Source of the DNA: Hermodice carunculata | Lineage: Eukaryota > Annelida > Polychaeta > Eunicida > Amphinomidae | Length of the DNA: 64,000 nucleotides | Direction of reading: 5' to 3' | Assembly: GCA_964020975.1 (NCBI GenBank) | Contig: OZ026623.1 | Coordinates: forward strand, 91,123,306 to 91,187,305 | Part shown: positions 14,044 through 25,806 of the stretch, in pieces | How positions within the stretch are numbered: the stretch's first letter is position 1 | Layout: each line of letters starts with the position of its first letter | Made by a program: the position numbers and the translations under genes | Notes under the pieces: model-generated | Seen by the model: only the letters and a program-made list of their open reading frames with translations | Database searches by the model: none | What the model was told of the DNA's origin: nothing

Positions 14044-16628
14044 GTGAGTTCCCGTGTCAAACCGAAAGTAAGCTGGTACTACTTTCCTGCCGCTATATGG
14101 TATAGAAATGTCGTCTTCACTGCAGCGGTTGCGGCACAGTTATTTATTAATGGCCTTATAACGCTTGAAATCAGTGTGGACATCTCCCGCCAACTTCACA
14201 ACATTTGGACTTCGAAATTTAACACTTTGTGTAAAATGAGAACTTTTCCTATGATTAAAATGGAATCCCATGAGTGTTGAAGATGAACCATGACGAAACT
14301 CTGCACGGAAGCGCATCGGGACTACTTGTGAAAACGGGTCGTTTCAGTAAAACGGACAAATCCGTCACCTTTTCTGGGGCAGCAGTTTCAGATGGCTGAC
14401 TTTCCTGGTAAAGCATTGTCGGATGCACGGGTACCCTGCTATTACCCATTGTTTAGGGTCGTGCGAAAAGTGTACTTTAATACGCGTGTGGTAAAAAGAT
14501 TTTCGCCCATGCGTCTACTTAACGACCCTATGTCCCAGCTCATTTGAGCGCATTCGCACGAAAACATTTTGCCAATACGCCGCATGTATATTAATTTCCC
14601 ACCATAAAGCACGGGTTTGACGCGTTGCGATCACGGGGGGCGCACGGGTCACATAACTGTCACAGACAGGGCCATATGCTCATTTCTCAGAAAATTAACG
14701 AGGTTTTTTTTGTTTTGTTTTGTTTTTTGTCTTTTTTGTTTTGCACTTTTTTTGTTTCTGTTTTTGTTTTTGTTTCTGTGTTTTGTTTTGTTTTTTTGAT
14801 ACATGTCAAACTGGTACTTCCCTAACCATATATAAGAAAAGTTTCCATCTGCCTTTTTTAAGTATTATATATTTCCAAAATATTAGTAATATCCCGCTTG
14901 TCTCACAAGGTACCAACCTGTATCTCGCCAGGCAAGACAAGGCAATTAGGTGTGCACGTGCAGCGGGAAATCAATATGCATGTCTCGTATTGCTCCTTTT
15001 AATCAAGCAAACGTTTTCAGGTTCAAAATTGCATTCAAAAATCTTTTTTCCTCACACGTGTATAAAAGCAGAAAGCTCTTTGCACGATAAACAATGTGAT
15101 TTAGCCTGTAGTAACGCTCTGCTGCGGCATATGTTACATGTTACTTTTCTGTGGTGAAATGCACCATCCCGCGGCAGTCCCTCAACTTTCGGCCGCCATC
15201 CGCGGTAAGTTGCTGAAGCAGTGCCGCCGTTCATCTTAACAAAACGTTGTGCCTCAATGAAGCCAGACTTGGTAGAAATGTTGCATTTCAAGAAAAAAGT
15301 AAAGCTTATCGACCAATGAGAAACGAATGCAACTAACTGAGAATGACTTGAAAAATGTATTTACTATGCAACTATAATATATCTCTCAGCACAATGTTTG
15401 CGCAGCCTTCAGTATTCATGCAGAAGAGTTCTACTTAGACTAGCTACGCACAGAGAGCTGAAAGTAACAAGTCCTATCCTTTTTTGTAGTTGATGCATGT
15501 CATGCATCATCTATAACTTCCAGAAAGTTTAACTAACTTGTTTGCAAAGGGGTATAAAAGAGACTATATTACCGCTGAATAATTTAGTGGATTCGCCTGC
15601 AAATGACCACAATTACTTAAATCAGTACCGGCTTATTACCTATTTATCTATTTTCAAATTTTATACCGGTACAATTACCTCAGAATCCATTCCATAGCGG
15701 ATACCTAATCTCCAAGTCACAATGAGTAATTGCAACTTCAAGGATTAAGTGCACATATGAGATTACTTTTTTTCTACCGTGAGACCATTTGGCAGTGGAA
15801 CAGTGCTGGCACGTGAAGGAGCACCACCACCACCACAAAATCCATGCGTGTTTCCGGTAACCCGACTGACCATACTAGAAAGGCCCGACTCTAAATAAAT
15901 TTTATGACACAGAAAAAGTCTCAAGCCGCCCTTCTCTGATAAAAATCAATCGACCCTGAAAGATTTTATCGAGAAAGTGGTCGTCGTGTGCCATTATTTT
16001 ATAGTTAAATCAACTCAAACACAGCGTTTTATTTCAACTTGTCTGCAGGGTTTACTTGGGCCGGGGAAACAGCATATCTGCAAAGGCACAGTTGTACTCT
16101 GACACAGCATGGCCCTAGCATATAGCTATGCTTCTTCGGTGACTGTTATCGTAATATTTCGTTAAGTTCCAGGTGTCCGCTTTTCAAGTTACCAGGGCAA
16201 ATACGGTCGTTAAAGTATTTTTGAAACAAGACTGGATATTTTGAAGATGTAGTATACAAAATATATGTGTGATTAGTGTTAAGAGAAGGTTGATTTGTCA
16301 AATGAATGTGATGTACAATATATAACGGGACTTTTCCAGTGTTAGTATTACCATAAAATGGAAATACAATACCTTAGAGATACCAGTTGTGGGCGGCGGT
16401 GGGCCCCAAAAATGGAATATTGTATCAGACACTGAAGTCGTACTTAGGCTTTGAATTAAGTGGCAGCAAGTGGGTAAAGATCCCGAGATCGTCTGCTGGG
16501 TCAAAGATGGAGCTTACTGGATAGGTTGCTCAGATAGTGGATACAGGTCCAAAACTATACCGGCGGGTTTTTTTTTTATATAATTCGTAATGATCTATAA
16601 CACATATGCCCCTGTGCATTGTGAGGTG
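14044..16628. other. Unassigned (possible intron)
   Basis: It includes a T/G-rich low-complexity tract (14703-14798) and a short stretch (15843-15905) resembling the left end of the MITE at 51097-51410 (GTTTCCGGTAACCCGAC). No exon is supported. A possible acceptor at 16027-16040 (TTGTCTGCAG) leads into a short open frame but lacks a good donor. Confidence 0.3.
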
Positions 16629-16646
16629 TCACACACACACACACAC

Positions 16647-16720
<74 letters not shown>

Positions 16721-16754
16721 TTGCTTTATTTTGGCATGAATAGCTGGCTGGAGA

Positions 16755-16819
<65 letters not shown>

Positions 16820-16847
16820 TTGCTTTATTTTGGCATGAATAGCTGGC

Positions 16848-16914
<67 letters not shown>

Positions 16915-16950
16915 TTGCTTTATTTTGGCATGAATAGCTGGGTGGTGTGT
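16629..16950. repeat. (CA)n/(GA)n with a higher-order repeat
   Basis: A short CA run is followed by GA runs. The non-repetitive block AATTTTGCTTTATTTTGGCA plus about 18 more bases occurs three times (16717, 16816 and 16911) at 99- and 95-bp spacing, each separated by GA dinucleotides. This is a tandem array of [unique block + GA run]. Confidence 0.95.
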
Positions 16951-19207
16951 GCGAGAATGACAGTAGTGCGCCAGTATAACAATTGTGCCCCCCACCCCCC
17001 TCCTCCGAGACAGTGGGCGATACCCGCGGGTAACATGGTATTTAAAATACCCGACTGCTGGTTAACCGGATACGAGAATCTGTACGTGACAACGCTCTAT
17101 TTCCTAGTGGCCATAAGCATCATCTAACTACCTCATGAAAAAGAAAATAGTATGGTCAGTGCATTATGGGACCATAACAAGGGCAGGTACAAAACTGTTT
17201 TTAAATGGATGGTCTCTCGTTATAGAGGTGCCATGACAATCAAAGGATGGCAAAAGTGATCTAAGTAGCAGCTTACGCAAGGTGCTCTATCAATAGAGTC
17301 CACCGCATTCCATTGTGAAAGCAAAAAGGTGAAAATACCCCCTCAAGGGACCTCTTCGTAACGTTTACCTTGGTCATCTTTTTACGACATAAGCATATAC
17401 AGGTTATAAGATATCTTGGTATAAAATGCAAATGAATTAGCCTGGTGTCAATTAAAATAATGTTCACTTCCAGTTTTGTTTCGTGAGATCATTACAAAAA
17501 GTATCTGCCGTGAGAAATAAAAGAACGATGGAATTGCACCTAGAAAAGAGTCTACCTGATATATATGTGAGTAAATATCTTATTTTATCCTGGTTAATGA
17601 TTACATTGCTTGCTTGTAAATCCGCACTAGGAGTTTTATGAAATTAAGGTTGCGCCTCTGTTGAGACATTTTTATTCAGTAAATTCCAGTATCGCATGAT
17701 ATTATAACTAGGGCTGTAACGATACACTTTTTCACGATACGATACGTATCCCGATACGGAACTGACGATACGATACAAAACGATACTAATGCAGGGGTCA
17801 CATTCAGGATTTTTTTTATCAGTACGGGTCCGTTGGACCCATCTTCTTTTTCAGGAATAATTGTGGGTCCATGAACTGAATCGATGAGTCCAGTCTGAAA
17901 TTGTGCAAACTACACTCTTGATGTAATTTGATTAATTGAGTTTAATTGGTATAATCAACAGACGTCAAAATGATAAATAAATAAAACATGCAGGTAACGT
18001 AGCCTAGAAAAGAACATAACATAGGGTCCATATGCTCATGTAGGTAACTCATTATTATAAAATTTAAGATTGGATAAAAAGTCACCAATATGCCAACTTG
18101 ATATGAAAGAGTCTAAAAGTTGTTGACTGTACCAAAGATGGATTCAATCTGCCCAGGGACCTGTTATTAAGACAAAGTCTACAACACATCCTTGGTCTAC
18201 CAAAAATGGTTGTGAAGGGGGCTTAACCCCCAGCACGCTGCCACTGTGCCAGTATCTAGTATCGCACGCCGTGTGTCATCGGACAGTTTTTTAAACTCGC
18301 TTGCACAACAAGTGGCATGCATGATTGAACATGCCTGGGCTCTGTTATCTTTGCGATTGATTCCACGTGATGAAATGGTCAGAAATTACATTATTTATAT
18401 TTCTGTGCACTTTCTATTTCAATACACCTGAAAAATTTGATGCCGTAGGCACTGTTAAGAATCTGATCTTAAGTGCGGTCACTTTTTTCACCAAGCAACA
18501 CGGTAGGCCTACAACTTTACAAGCCGTGCAACACAAGCGAGTGTACACAGCCTGTCACGGGCATGCACCCAGGCATGGTTTTCCGTTATGTTGAACGTAT
18601 ATTTTTTCCGGCCTTCGATCATAAATTTCATTCCTGTCTTGTTCTGTCATGCAGATTTGTTCCATTCAAACATTTCAATAAAATCAAAAAAAAAAAAAAA
18701 AAAAAAAATTTTGTTAAAAATCACCAAGAACCGCGTGACCCATCGGAGACAGTGATCAACAACATCAGGCCTGGTTCCTGTTGTAGTCGTTCATTCAGAT
18801 TTTCTTGCAATTCATGTGACAGGCGTGTCCACCTCACTGGTGTATTGGTTGTGGGTTCTGTTGTCACCTTGCATCCCTTGCTGTGGGGAATATGGCCCCT
18901 CTGAAAACTAGTTTTGTTTCTTCTGTGACCAGCTTTCATTGTATCAGTCAGTGGGCAGCAGTAGTCTTCAATATAGCTATGTTGTAGTGACGTATAAAGG
19001 CTGGAAAGCTTATGAAATATTTGGAAATTTCTTATTCTTATAAATCTTAAAGTTTGTGTGGGTAGGGGTCTTTGTGTAGGAAAGGCAAATGCCAGGAATG
19101 GGGTTGCTTGATGAATTAGAACCCACCCCTCTGTGATGCAAGTAACTTCCAGGATTCACACAGCATCAGCAGCAGGGTGAAATGTGATACCCCTGTCTGC
19201 CCCACAG
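16951..19207. other. Unassigned, with a possible hAT-like terminus and a poly(A) tract
   Basis: CTAGGGCTGTAACGATACAC at 17709 resembles the start of hAT-class MITEs, but no matching right end was found. At 18675-18710, AATAAAATC followed by about 22 A residues looks like the 3' end of a retrotransposed sequence. A related diverged copy of the preceding sequence lies near 26820-26890 (TTTGTTCCATTCAA shared). Confidence 0.35.
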
Positions 19208-19247
19208 ATGGGTCAAGCTGACCAGATCCTGTTTGCAGTTACACAAG
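19208..19247 (+). CDS. Weak candidate exon
   Basis: A very good acceptor (CCTGTCTGCCCCACAG) precedes ATGGGTCAAGCTGACCAG. The open peptide is MGQADQILFAVTQ. There is no good donor: only GTGATG and GTCTTA are available. It may be an exon of the same plus-strand gene as its neighbours, but support is one-sided. Confidence 0.25.
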
Positions 19248-19843
19248 TGATGGATGTCTTATGATTAATCAAAAAAGTCATCAAATTCACAATATTTCTT
19301 ATAAAATTTCAACTTTATACTAAAAATCAATGTTAAAATTAATGGGTGGGGTGTGGTAATTTGATCTGTCATTGTAGGAAGAGAGCTTGCAAGCAAGTGA
19401 ACTTGGCTCGAATGCATAGCCCATATGCTTATGTATTGATGCCAGGTCAAAGACTTTGTTGTAATCATGTCTCATAATTTTTTCCAATTTTACATCTTTT
19501 ACAATTATTTCACTTAAAACTGATTTGTCTCATTTTAAATGTGATTAGTGTCAGGGCCATTATTTTGCTTATTATTAAAGTCAGATAGAAATGAATTAAA
19601 CCATGCACACAAAACAAGTCAGGAATTCAGTTTAACAAGTTTTTAATAATTTTGATAAGCGTATTAGGTTACAGACCACAGTTGTGATTGGCTGGTTGCG
19701 CATCCCACGGAGATAGTCCGTAAATGTGAAAATACTGTGTTTTCAGCGTGCTGTAGCTTCTGTTTAAATAAAGTTAGCTAAGTCAGGTTTGTTGCATTGC
19801 AAAGTTGCTTCAGTGGTGGTCATATAGGTGCACTGTCTTCCAG

Positions 19844-19931
19844 GCCAGGTGGGAACTTTATGGTGGGGAAGGACAATGATGTGACCCCGGCCAGAGCACA
19901 GTTCATCCACCTGTATAAAGCTGACATCCTG
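19844..19931 (+). CDS. Candidate exon (unknown gene)
   Basis: An acceptor GCACTGTCTTCCAG precedes an open segment whose peptide includes PGGNFMVGKDNDVTPARAQF and IHLYKADIL, with strongly protein-like composition. The assumed donor (CTG|GTGTTG) is weak; another GT five bases later would shift the phase to match the next exon at 20115. I do not recognise the family. Confidence 0.45.
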
Positions 19932-20114
19932 GTGTTGTTTCGTATTTCAATTATCGCGAAATAATGAGCTGGGAATTGTATGACAAAAATTTGTCCATGT
20001 TTTTCTCACATTTTTATCTATTAAATACCGTTGAAGAAATTTGAAAATACCAAAATGCTGATTTTTTAGACTGGAAAATGCTAATATGAAAAATAGAAGG
20101 ATTTATAACTGTAG
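19932..20114. other. Putative short intron
   Basis: An AT-rich stretch between two exon candidates on the plus strand; it ends in ATAACTGTAG. Confidence 0.3.
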
Positions 20115-20213
20115 TCTGTGGCCAGCAGCATTGATTGGCACTGGACCCACGGAATTTTTGGGAGCTCTGGCAAAGCACTTAAAGCACACGGAGACCAGCT
20201 TAAATGATCTATG
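20115..20213 (+). CDS. Candidate 99-nt exon (unknown gene)
   Basis: It is preceded by TTATAACTGTAG and followed by a strong donor ATG|GTGAGT. The open peptide contains LWPAALIGTGPTEFLGAL and AKHLKHTETSLNDL. One base is carried in and two out. The outgoing phase fits the one-base start of the candidate at 28367. Amino-acid content is convincing for a folded domain, but no family is recognised. Confidence 0.5.
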
Positions 20214-20859
20214 GTGAGTTATGTTTGTTAATAATAGTTATACTGTTGAAAAACTTCATGTTTGGTTTAAAAACTTTACTTTTAAAGATAACAAAATAAT
20301 GTCCAATGCCGTACATTCATATATCCAATCACCAGACAGGCCCGAGACACTCACATGATTTGTAAAAGTATTCATATGTGAGTTACAAAGTACGTTTTCA
20401 CTGTGGCATACCCCATTATTCTTAAGTACTTGCATAGGGAATCTTGTATCAGTTATTTGAAAAGTTTTGTTTGGGCAGGAGAGGCACTGCATTACTCTTT
20501 ATGGCACTGTAATTTCTGCCAAACAGCAAAATAGGTCCTGCATCGTCATATATTAAAATGCAAACGGTCATTTGGAGTCGGTACCACGTCATGCATAGAC
20601 GACATTCAACGGGACCAGGTGTTCCCGCATTTGTGGTCACAGTCCGTACCGAAGTGACGTCAATGATGTTTGAAGAAAAACAAACACATAAACACACAAG
20701 TCTCACATCCAAAATGTGCAGTGTACTTCATTACTGTGTATATCTAACAGGCTCACCCATAAATCTCATAGCGAGAGGAAGCAAAATTGACGAGATTGTA
20801 GCCATACAATCACAGGTCTAAAGTATCACACTATATATATATATATTTTATGTTCGGAA
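20214..20859. other. Unassigned
   Basis: Open frames on both strands lack domain signatures and splice sites. Confidence 0.3.
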
Positions 20860-20940
20860 CGAGCAAGACTCGAACCTGCAACCTTAGGCACCAGTCGCCT
20901 GTCATAAAACCGCACAGTCAATCATTGCACTGTACACATG
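20860..20940 (-). repeat. tRNA-derived SINE head
   Basis: The minus strand reads CTAAGGTTGCAGGTTCGAGT, containing a near-perfect B box GGTTCGAGTC, with an A-box-like region about 50 bases upstream. Stem pairing is poor, so it is probably a SINE head and not a tRNA gene. The body and tail of the SINE were not delimited. Confidence 0.5.
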
Positions 20941-21335
20941 TATTGGCGACAGTTCTACTGCTAGCCTCTCAAATGCTTGAAAATTTTGCCTAAAGCGGTT
21001 GTACCCGGTTATTAATTTCACATGCAAACATCTTTTTTTTTTTTTTCAACATACAACAGTTTTAATTTCCGTGTGTTACGCCTTGGAGCAAGACTGAGAA
21101 TTTTTGTAACCTTGTTCCATTTATGTAACGTGATTTAATGGCTGCCCTTTATACCACCGCATGTGGAGTTGTGCGCAGTTGTCATTGTATCCTGGCTGGC
21201 GCAGTTTTCATTATATCCGGTCACGCACAATTGTCAGTCATCTTAGATAGTGGCAACTTTTCCTCACATGTAGTATCCATCTAATGCTCTGACGGTGGAA
21301 CCATCCCCATTCATAACAAAATAATTCTCTTTCCA

Positions 21336-21338
<3 letters not shown>
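20941..21338. other. Unassigned
   Basis: Only a T-run near 21030 is notable. Confidence 0.3.

Positions 21339-21417
<79 letters not shown>
21339..21417. repeat. (TA)n microsatellite
   Basis: About 39 perfect TA units. Confidence 0.98.
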
Positions 21418-21420
<3 letters not shown>

Positions 21421-22715
21421 ACAAAGTTATCAACAGATAAAGGAAAACGGCTGTTATCATCGTCTTTTGGATGGTTGATCTGCAATGTATAAAGCAAAGC
21501 TGTTCGTTAAAGATAACACCATTCGAAATTCAATACCAAACTACAAGAAAATGAAATTTTACCGCAAATACAATTGATATGAAAGATAGAAACGTTCAGG
21601 TTGCAACTGACATCAAGGGAGCGGAACATTTTATTCAGAATATGTTGTCTTGCGTGTGCTTCTGATAGGATACATGGCAGGCAAAGTAGTCCAAAAATGA
21701 CTCTTTAATTCTTATGCATTGTATGAACACATTTCAGTGTAATACTGCAAGATTTAAATTTGATAAAGCTCATAATGTGTGAACATAAATGCTACATTTT
21801 GTCGGAAAATTATCGAAAGTTCGAAATGCAAAATTTCGGGTAATAGTCAAATGCTAAAGGACCTTCTGTATCAGGGAGTTGCCGATTGATATAAAGTCTG
21901 AATGAACGGTGTAAATCTCATTTAACAAGGCATTTGCTCTGGAGGCCGCTTTGTGGAGGGCAACATAGCGACCAGACAAACTCAGAGGCTATAAGGCTAA
22001 CTCTCTCGGTTTTATTAAAAGAATTTGGACTCGTTACAGACTAAAAGGTAAAGTATGCCATGGAAAGAAGAGGTTCAAGACTTTGCGTGTTTGGCTTCTG
22101 TCCTGAGAGCCATTCTAATGTCGCATTTTTACACTAAACGGAAGAATTAAAGTTTTAAGCGAATAAACGAAGAAATTACCTTCCAGAATACCAAAATGTG
22201 TTGAAATGATCTTGTTTTTGTAATATTTTCTTTTTATATATACATGTTTACTTCACTTTCCTTCTGGTATTTTTTTCAAAATAAGTAACACGGAAAAAGT
22301 AATTGATTTTAGATTATGACAACTTTGCTCTAATTTGTAAAGCACAGTCACTGAGTTAATGTGGGAATTCAGAAAATATACACTTCATAGCACTTTTTCA
22401 TTGTGATTTTTCAATTTTTTCCTGCAATAAATGAGTGTCATTTCTACATTATTGGCCAATTATGTCCCAGCAATCGCCTGTAGACTCTCAGTTCATTCCC
22501 TGTCTTGTGCGTCTATTTGCCAGCTAGACAGATCGACTTTTTTGTTTTAACACTCAACTCGTGTGGCAGCTAGAGATAAGACAGAGCTGGTCTGCCTACT
22601 TGACTATGGCTTAATAAAATCATCGACCATGAAAGTGTTTTTCTCAGTAAAGTTAATGGCCTTTCATTCATGTTACCGTGATATCAGCAACATGATAAAG
22701 CACCAGCAACATATT
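21418..22715. other. Unassigned
   Basis: AT-rich sequence with no recognised coding region or repeat. Confidence 0.3.
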
Positions 22716-22795
22716 ATATTTTATTTGTGTCTTTTTGCCCAGAATCACTTCCTAGTAGTCATTACCCTGTTCCGCAGTCCGAACTCTTTACTCTC

Positions 22796-22797
<2 letters not shown>
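22716..22797 (+). repeat. Dispersed repeat B, copy 1
   Basis: The word CACTTCCTAGTAGTCATTAC and CGCAGTCCGAACTCTTTACT are shared with 37301-37376 at about 93% identity over roughly 75 bases. It is followed by a TA run (22799-22824). The family is unassigned. Confidence 0.8.
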
Positions 22798-22826
<29 letters not shown>

Positions 22827-22875
22827 ATTATAGATTATAGCATGCCTTGTTGCCGATATGAATATATACTAACGG

Positions 22876-22942
22876 GCACTGGATGCCATATTGCAGAACG
22901 AGTGAGCGAAGCGAACAAGTTCTGCTATATGGTATCTAGTGC
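22876..22942. repeat. Small stem-loop, 24-nt arms
   Basis: GCACTGGATGCCATATTGCA faces its near-complement ending in CTATATGGTATCTAGTGC, with a loop of about 18 bases containing GAGTGAGCGAAGCGA. It may be a minimal foldback element. Confidence 0.7.
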
Positions 22943-23185
22943 GAGTTGATTACTTCACATCGTCTACAAAGCATGCCATAAAACTTTTATCTCATGTTTG
23001 GGTCCATTTGTACATTTCAATACAAAAGACAAAAATAAGAACGACATTTGCGGAAAGTTTTACTCCTCATCGACACAATTACCGATGAAACCGGCAGAGT
23101 ACCGATACATCATATCGCGGCACTATAGCTTTTAGGCCTATTATATGGTATTTATACAAGCCTGATAGTACTAAAATCGACCCAA

Positions 23186-23192
<7 letters not shown>

Positions 23193-23273
<81 letters not shown>
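23193..23273. repeat. (TA)n microsatellite
   Basis: About 40 perfect TA units. Confidence 0.98.
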
Positions 23274-23277
<4 letters not shown>

Positions 23278-23975
23278 AACCTTTTGTTACTTAACAAATG
23301 GCTGAAGGAGAAAAGAGTCTGCGGTAAAAAGGTACCTAATACAACTGAAAAAACCATGGATCATATCTAAAGAGGAGGGAAAAGAATGTTTCATTGACGC
23401 CTTTTGCATTAGTTTCTATCTATTTACCTTTGTTGTTTTAAAGTAGGACCCTTTAATAAATAATAGTGCTTAAACAAATAAAAATTTGAAATTAATGTAA
23501 ATTCAAGTTCATTTCAAAAGATGTCGAACATTTGATCTTTTCTATTTTGATGGTTTAACGTTCACAAGATGGAAAATGTGAGAGATGAAGAGTGCGACAG
23601 AACTGACAGCAGATACGTCACGGTCTCTATCAAGCACCATACGGGACATTCATATTAACTGCGGCGTTACATTGGCCCGTATCATTCAACAGGTAAAAAC
23701 CCGTATGTGCGGACAGGTCTCTCTACCTGATATTCTACAAAATGTACTGCCCTCGCCAAACTGCAACTTGGAAGCAATTTCCTGTTCAAAAAGTCACTGG
23801 GCTTGAAGCAAGAAGGAATCACGAGTTAACCGGTACTCTTGAAATTTCTTCAATAAACCCGTATTATGACGGCTTATGTCACCGTTACCTGACGAGAGGG
23901 TCAGATTATGTTTGTGGAAACTAATACGCGTGTCCCTTATGGGTTCTTTACGCCAAAAGGGGAGGGTCGACCCAT
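23274..23975. other. Unassigned, downstream of the secreted-protein gene
   Basis: This is the 3' side of the minus-strand gene. No TTTATT (minus-strand AATAAA) lies close to the stop, so the polyadenylation site is not identified. Confidence 0.3.
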
Positions 23976-24302
23976 CTACACACCTGGACATTTGGTGCAC
24001 TGTGTGTTGCAGATTTCCTTGAATAGGCAGGCTTTACACATGTCTTTCGCCGATGGTCCATCCATGCAAAATTCATCACATAGCATAGCAAAGTCACAAA
24101 AAACACAATAGGGACACACATCAATTGCCCCTCCTTTGACGAAGTCCAGAGCCAGTTTAACGGGATCCACGCCTAGCCCTGATCCCGAATTTGTTCCTTT
24201 ACCGCTGGCCAAGTTCATGGCTATCTTGATGAGATTAGGGTCCAGTGACTGACACACACAGCCTAATGCTAATAGTGAAGTGGCAATCAAAATGAAGTTC
24301 AT
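23976..24302 (-). CDS. Small secreted cysteine-rich protein
   Basis: This 108-residue protein starts with a typical signal peptide (hydrophobic FILIATSLLALGCVC, residues 3-17, cleavage likely near QS18-19). Residues 20-60 are cysteine-free and glycine/serine-containing. The C-terminus has ten cysteines at 63, 66, 69, 75, 79, 89, 92, 98, 102 and 105. Two of the segments repeat the same spacing, C-x2-C-x5-C-x3-C (66-79 and 89-102), flanked by one extra cysteine on each side at x2 spacing. Ten cysteines allow five disulfides, so an extracellular role is likely. The ATG is chosen because a 3' splice site (TTATTTTCTTGCTTCAG) lies 20 bases upstream, implying an intron in the 5' UTR. I recognise no family; antimicrobial, toxin-like, shell or mucus roles are all only possibilities. 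Confidence 0.7.
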   Translation of the reverse strand: MNFILIATSLLALGCVCQSLDPNLIKIAMNLASGKGTNSGSGLGVDPVKLALDFVKGGAIDVCPYCVFCDFAMLCDEFCMDGPSAKDMCKACLFKEICNTQCTKCPGV

Positions 24303-24338
24303 TGTGTCCAGAACTGTGTACCTGAAGCAAGAAAATAA
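24303..24338 (-). promoter_or_regulatory. 3' splice site and 5' UTR of the secreted-protein gene
   Basis: On the minus strand a pyrimidine-rich tract ending TTCTTGCTTCAG precedes about 20 bases of leader before the ATG. The remaining 5' exon and promoter were not located. Confidence 0.5.
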
Positions 24339-24479
24339 ATTGCACAGTTAACCAATCAAGCCTGATTTGGCTGACCTTGATTTTCAAGTCACTTCCCAGA
24401 TAAAAATATGACAAATGTATCGAATTTTGAATACAGAAATGCAAATAAACCTTGCAAAAAATTGCAAAGGTAGTAGTCG

Positions 24480-24755
24480 GCAACTTGCTTACAATATTGC
24501 TGACAGTAAGTTTCTGTAATTATAGTGCGTAATTTACTTACAGTTTTCATTCTAATTTTTCTGTTTTTATGTTTCCATACTTCTACAGTTAAACAGTGGT
24601 AAACAATATGAAAATAGATTGCTTGCAACTTGCTTACAATATTGGTGACAGTGAGTTTCTGTAATTATAGTGCGTAATTTACTTGCAGTTGTAATCATAA
24701 TTTTTCTCTTTTTATTTTTCCGTACTTCTACAGTTAAACAGTGGTAAACAACTGC
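24480..24755. repeat. Two-copy tandem duplication, 145-bp period
   Basis: CAACTTGCTTACAATATTG at 24481 recurs at 24626, and both copies end with ACTTCTACAGTTAAACAGTG. Identity is about 90%. It lies within the presumed upstream region or intron of the secreted-protein gene. Confidence 0.9.
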
Positions 24756-24771
24756 AGGTAAATTAGGCAGT

Positions 24772-24900
24772 AAATAAAGTACCCGAGGTTGGATGATCAT
24801 GGTGGATAATGCCCAGTTTCATTGGGCCGAGCCCAAAGGGCGAGGTGGATTGAACCTGGGCATTACCCACCAAGATCATCCAAACCGAGGTACTTTATTT
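24772..24900. mobile_element. Foldback element, about 55-bp arms
   Basis: The left arm (24772-24826, AAATAAAGTACCCGAGGTTG onwards) is the near reverse complement of 24846-24900; the loop is about 19 bases. Mismatches are few. The arms contain the words TGGATGATCNTGGTG and AATGCCCAG. There is no coding content, and the target duplication is not clear. Confidence 0.8.
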
Positions 24901-25703
24901 GGCTTAATGTGCACTCTTTTTTCGCGACCAGGTCAATGTCTTACATGAAAAAATACTTCAATACATATACAGTTTCACTGCGTAAATGAAATATACTGAG
25001 AATCATAATTATTTGCCCAGTTCCCTGCAAATTAATAGATCCGCCCTTTCACAGTGAATCGGCATTCACATTGTGCCACGATGATCCACACTGGTGTGAG
25101 ATAAAATGCTGAAGCCAGAAACAGGCAGTGCACATTTTTCTTCATTCCTGAGACACAACCTGTCATGACAGGCACATAGCTACGGTCTGTAGGAAAGTCT
25201 CTTGTCAAATGAATGTACTTTTGAGATTTACACGAATGTTAGACCTAAAAGCCAAAAACCACGATAGTCCAGTCTTTTATCTTATCCAATTTCAGGCATT
25301 ACAGTCCAGTGTACCATTTTTGCTCTGGGGCCAATAGCAACAAAATGGAACCAATTTTGAAACGCTCTCTGAGATTTTCACTTAATGACACTACATCAAC
25401 ATCCGAAGAAATTCTAAAGAATGTAAAATTAACCAGCTCAGAAGTTGCCAGGTTACACTTAATAGTCAAAGAGGTATATTAAATTCAACATGACGAAGCT
25501 CCTAGGTATTTTACTTTCCTTGTTATGAAGAGAAATATTGGATATGACATACGGCAAACCCTAAACCTCGATATCGCGAGATACAAAACTGTTAAATATG
25601 GTAAATTCTCACTAAAAACTCTCATAACTAAGTTGTGGAATGACCTCCGAAGATCATGTAAAGCATGAGGGTAGAGAGAGAGAGGAGGAAAGTCTCTGGG
25701 CTT
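24901..25703. other. Unassigned
   Basis: A minus-strand open frame at 25485-25727 has no protein signature. On the plus strand a short peptide around KLWNDLRRSC resembles LINE C-termini but is too short to call. Confidence 0.3.
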
Positions 25704-25806
25704 CAAACAACTTTGCCTCCTAAGCATCCCCCAGACTCACTATTGCTTTCTAATGTGGGCGCTATAGCGAGTCTGGGGGATGCTTAGGAGGCAACAAACA
25801 ACTTTG
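25704..25806. repeat. Perfect stem-loop flanked by a direct repeat
   Basis: Arms 25713-25738 and 25769-25794 are exact 26-nt reverse complements (TTGCCTCCTAAGCATCCC...), with a 30-base loop. CAAACAACT lies directly outside each arm (25704-25712 and 25795-25803), consistent with a 9-bp target-site duplication. The element would then be 82 bp. Confidence 0.85.

Noticed and set aside
15781-15855. Possible exon after TTTGGCAG with a His- or Pro-rich peptide
   Set aside because: The reading is driven by an ACC repeat, and the sequence overlaps a MITE-like end.
16915-17127. Plus-strand frame with peptide QWAIPAGNMVFKIPDCWL
   Set aside because: Reads somewhat protein-like, but starts in the GA repeat, has no donor and no domain.
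17709-18260. hAT element starting CTAGGGCTGTAACGATAC
   Set aside because: No matching right terminus or 8-bp duplication was found, so only a possible end is noted.
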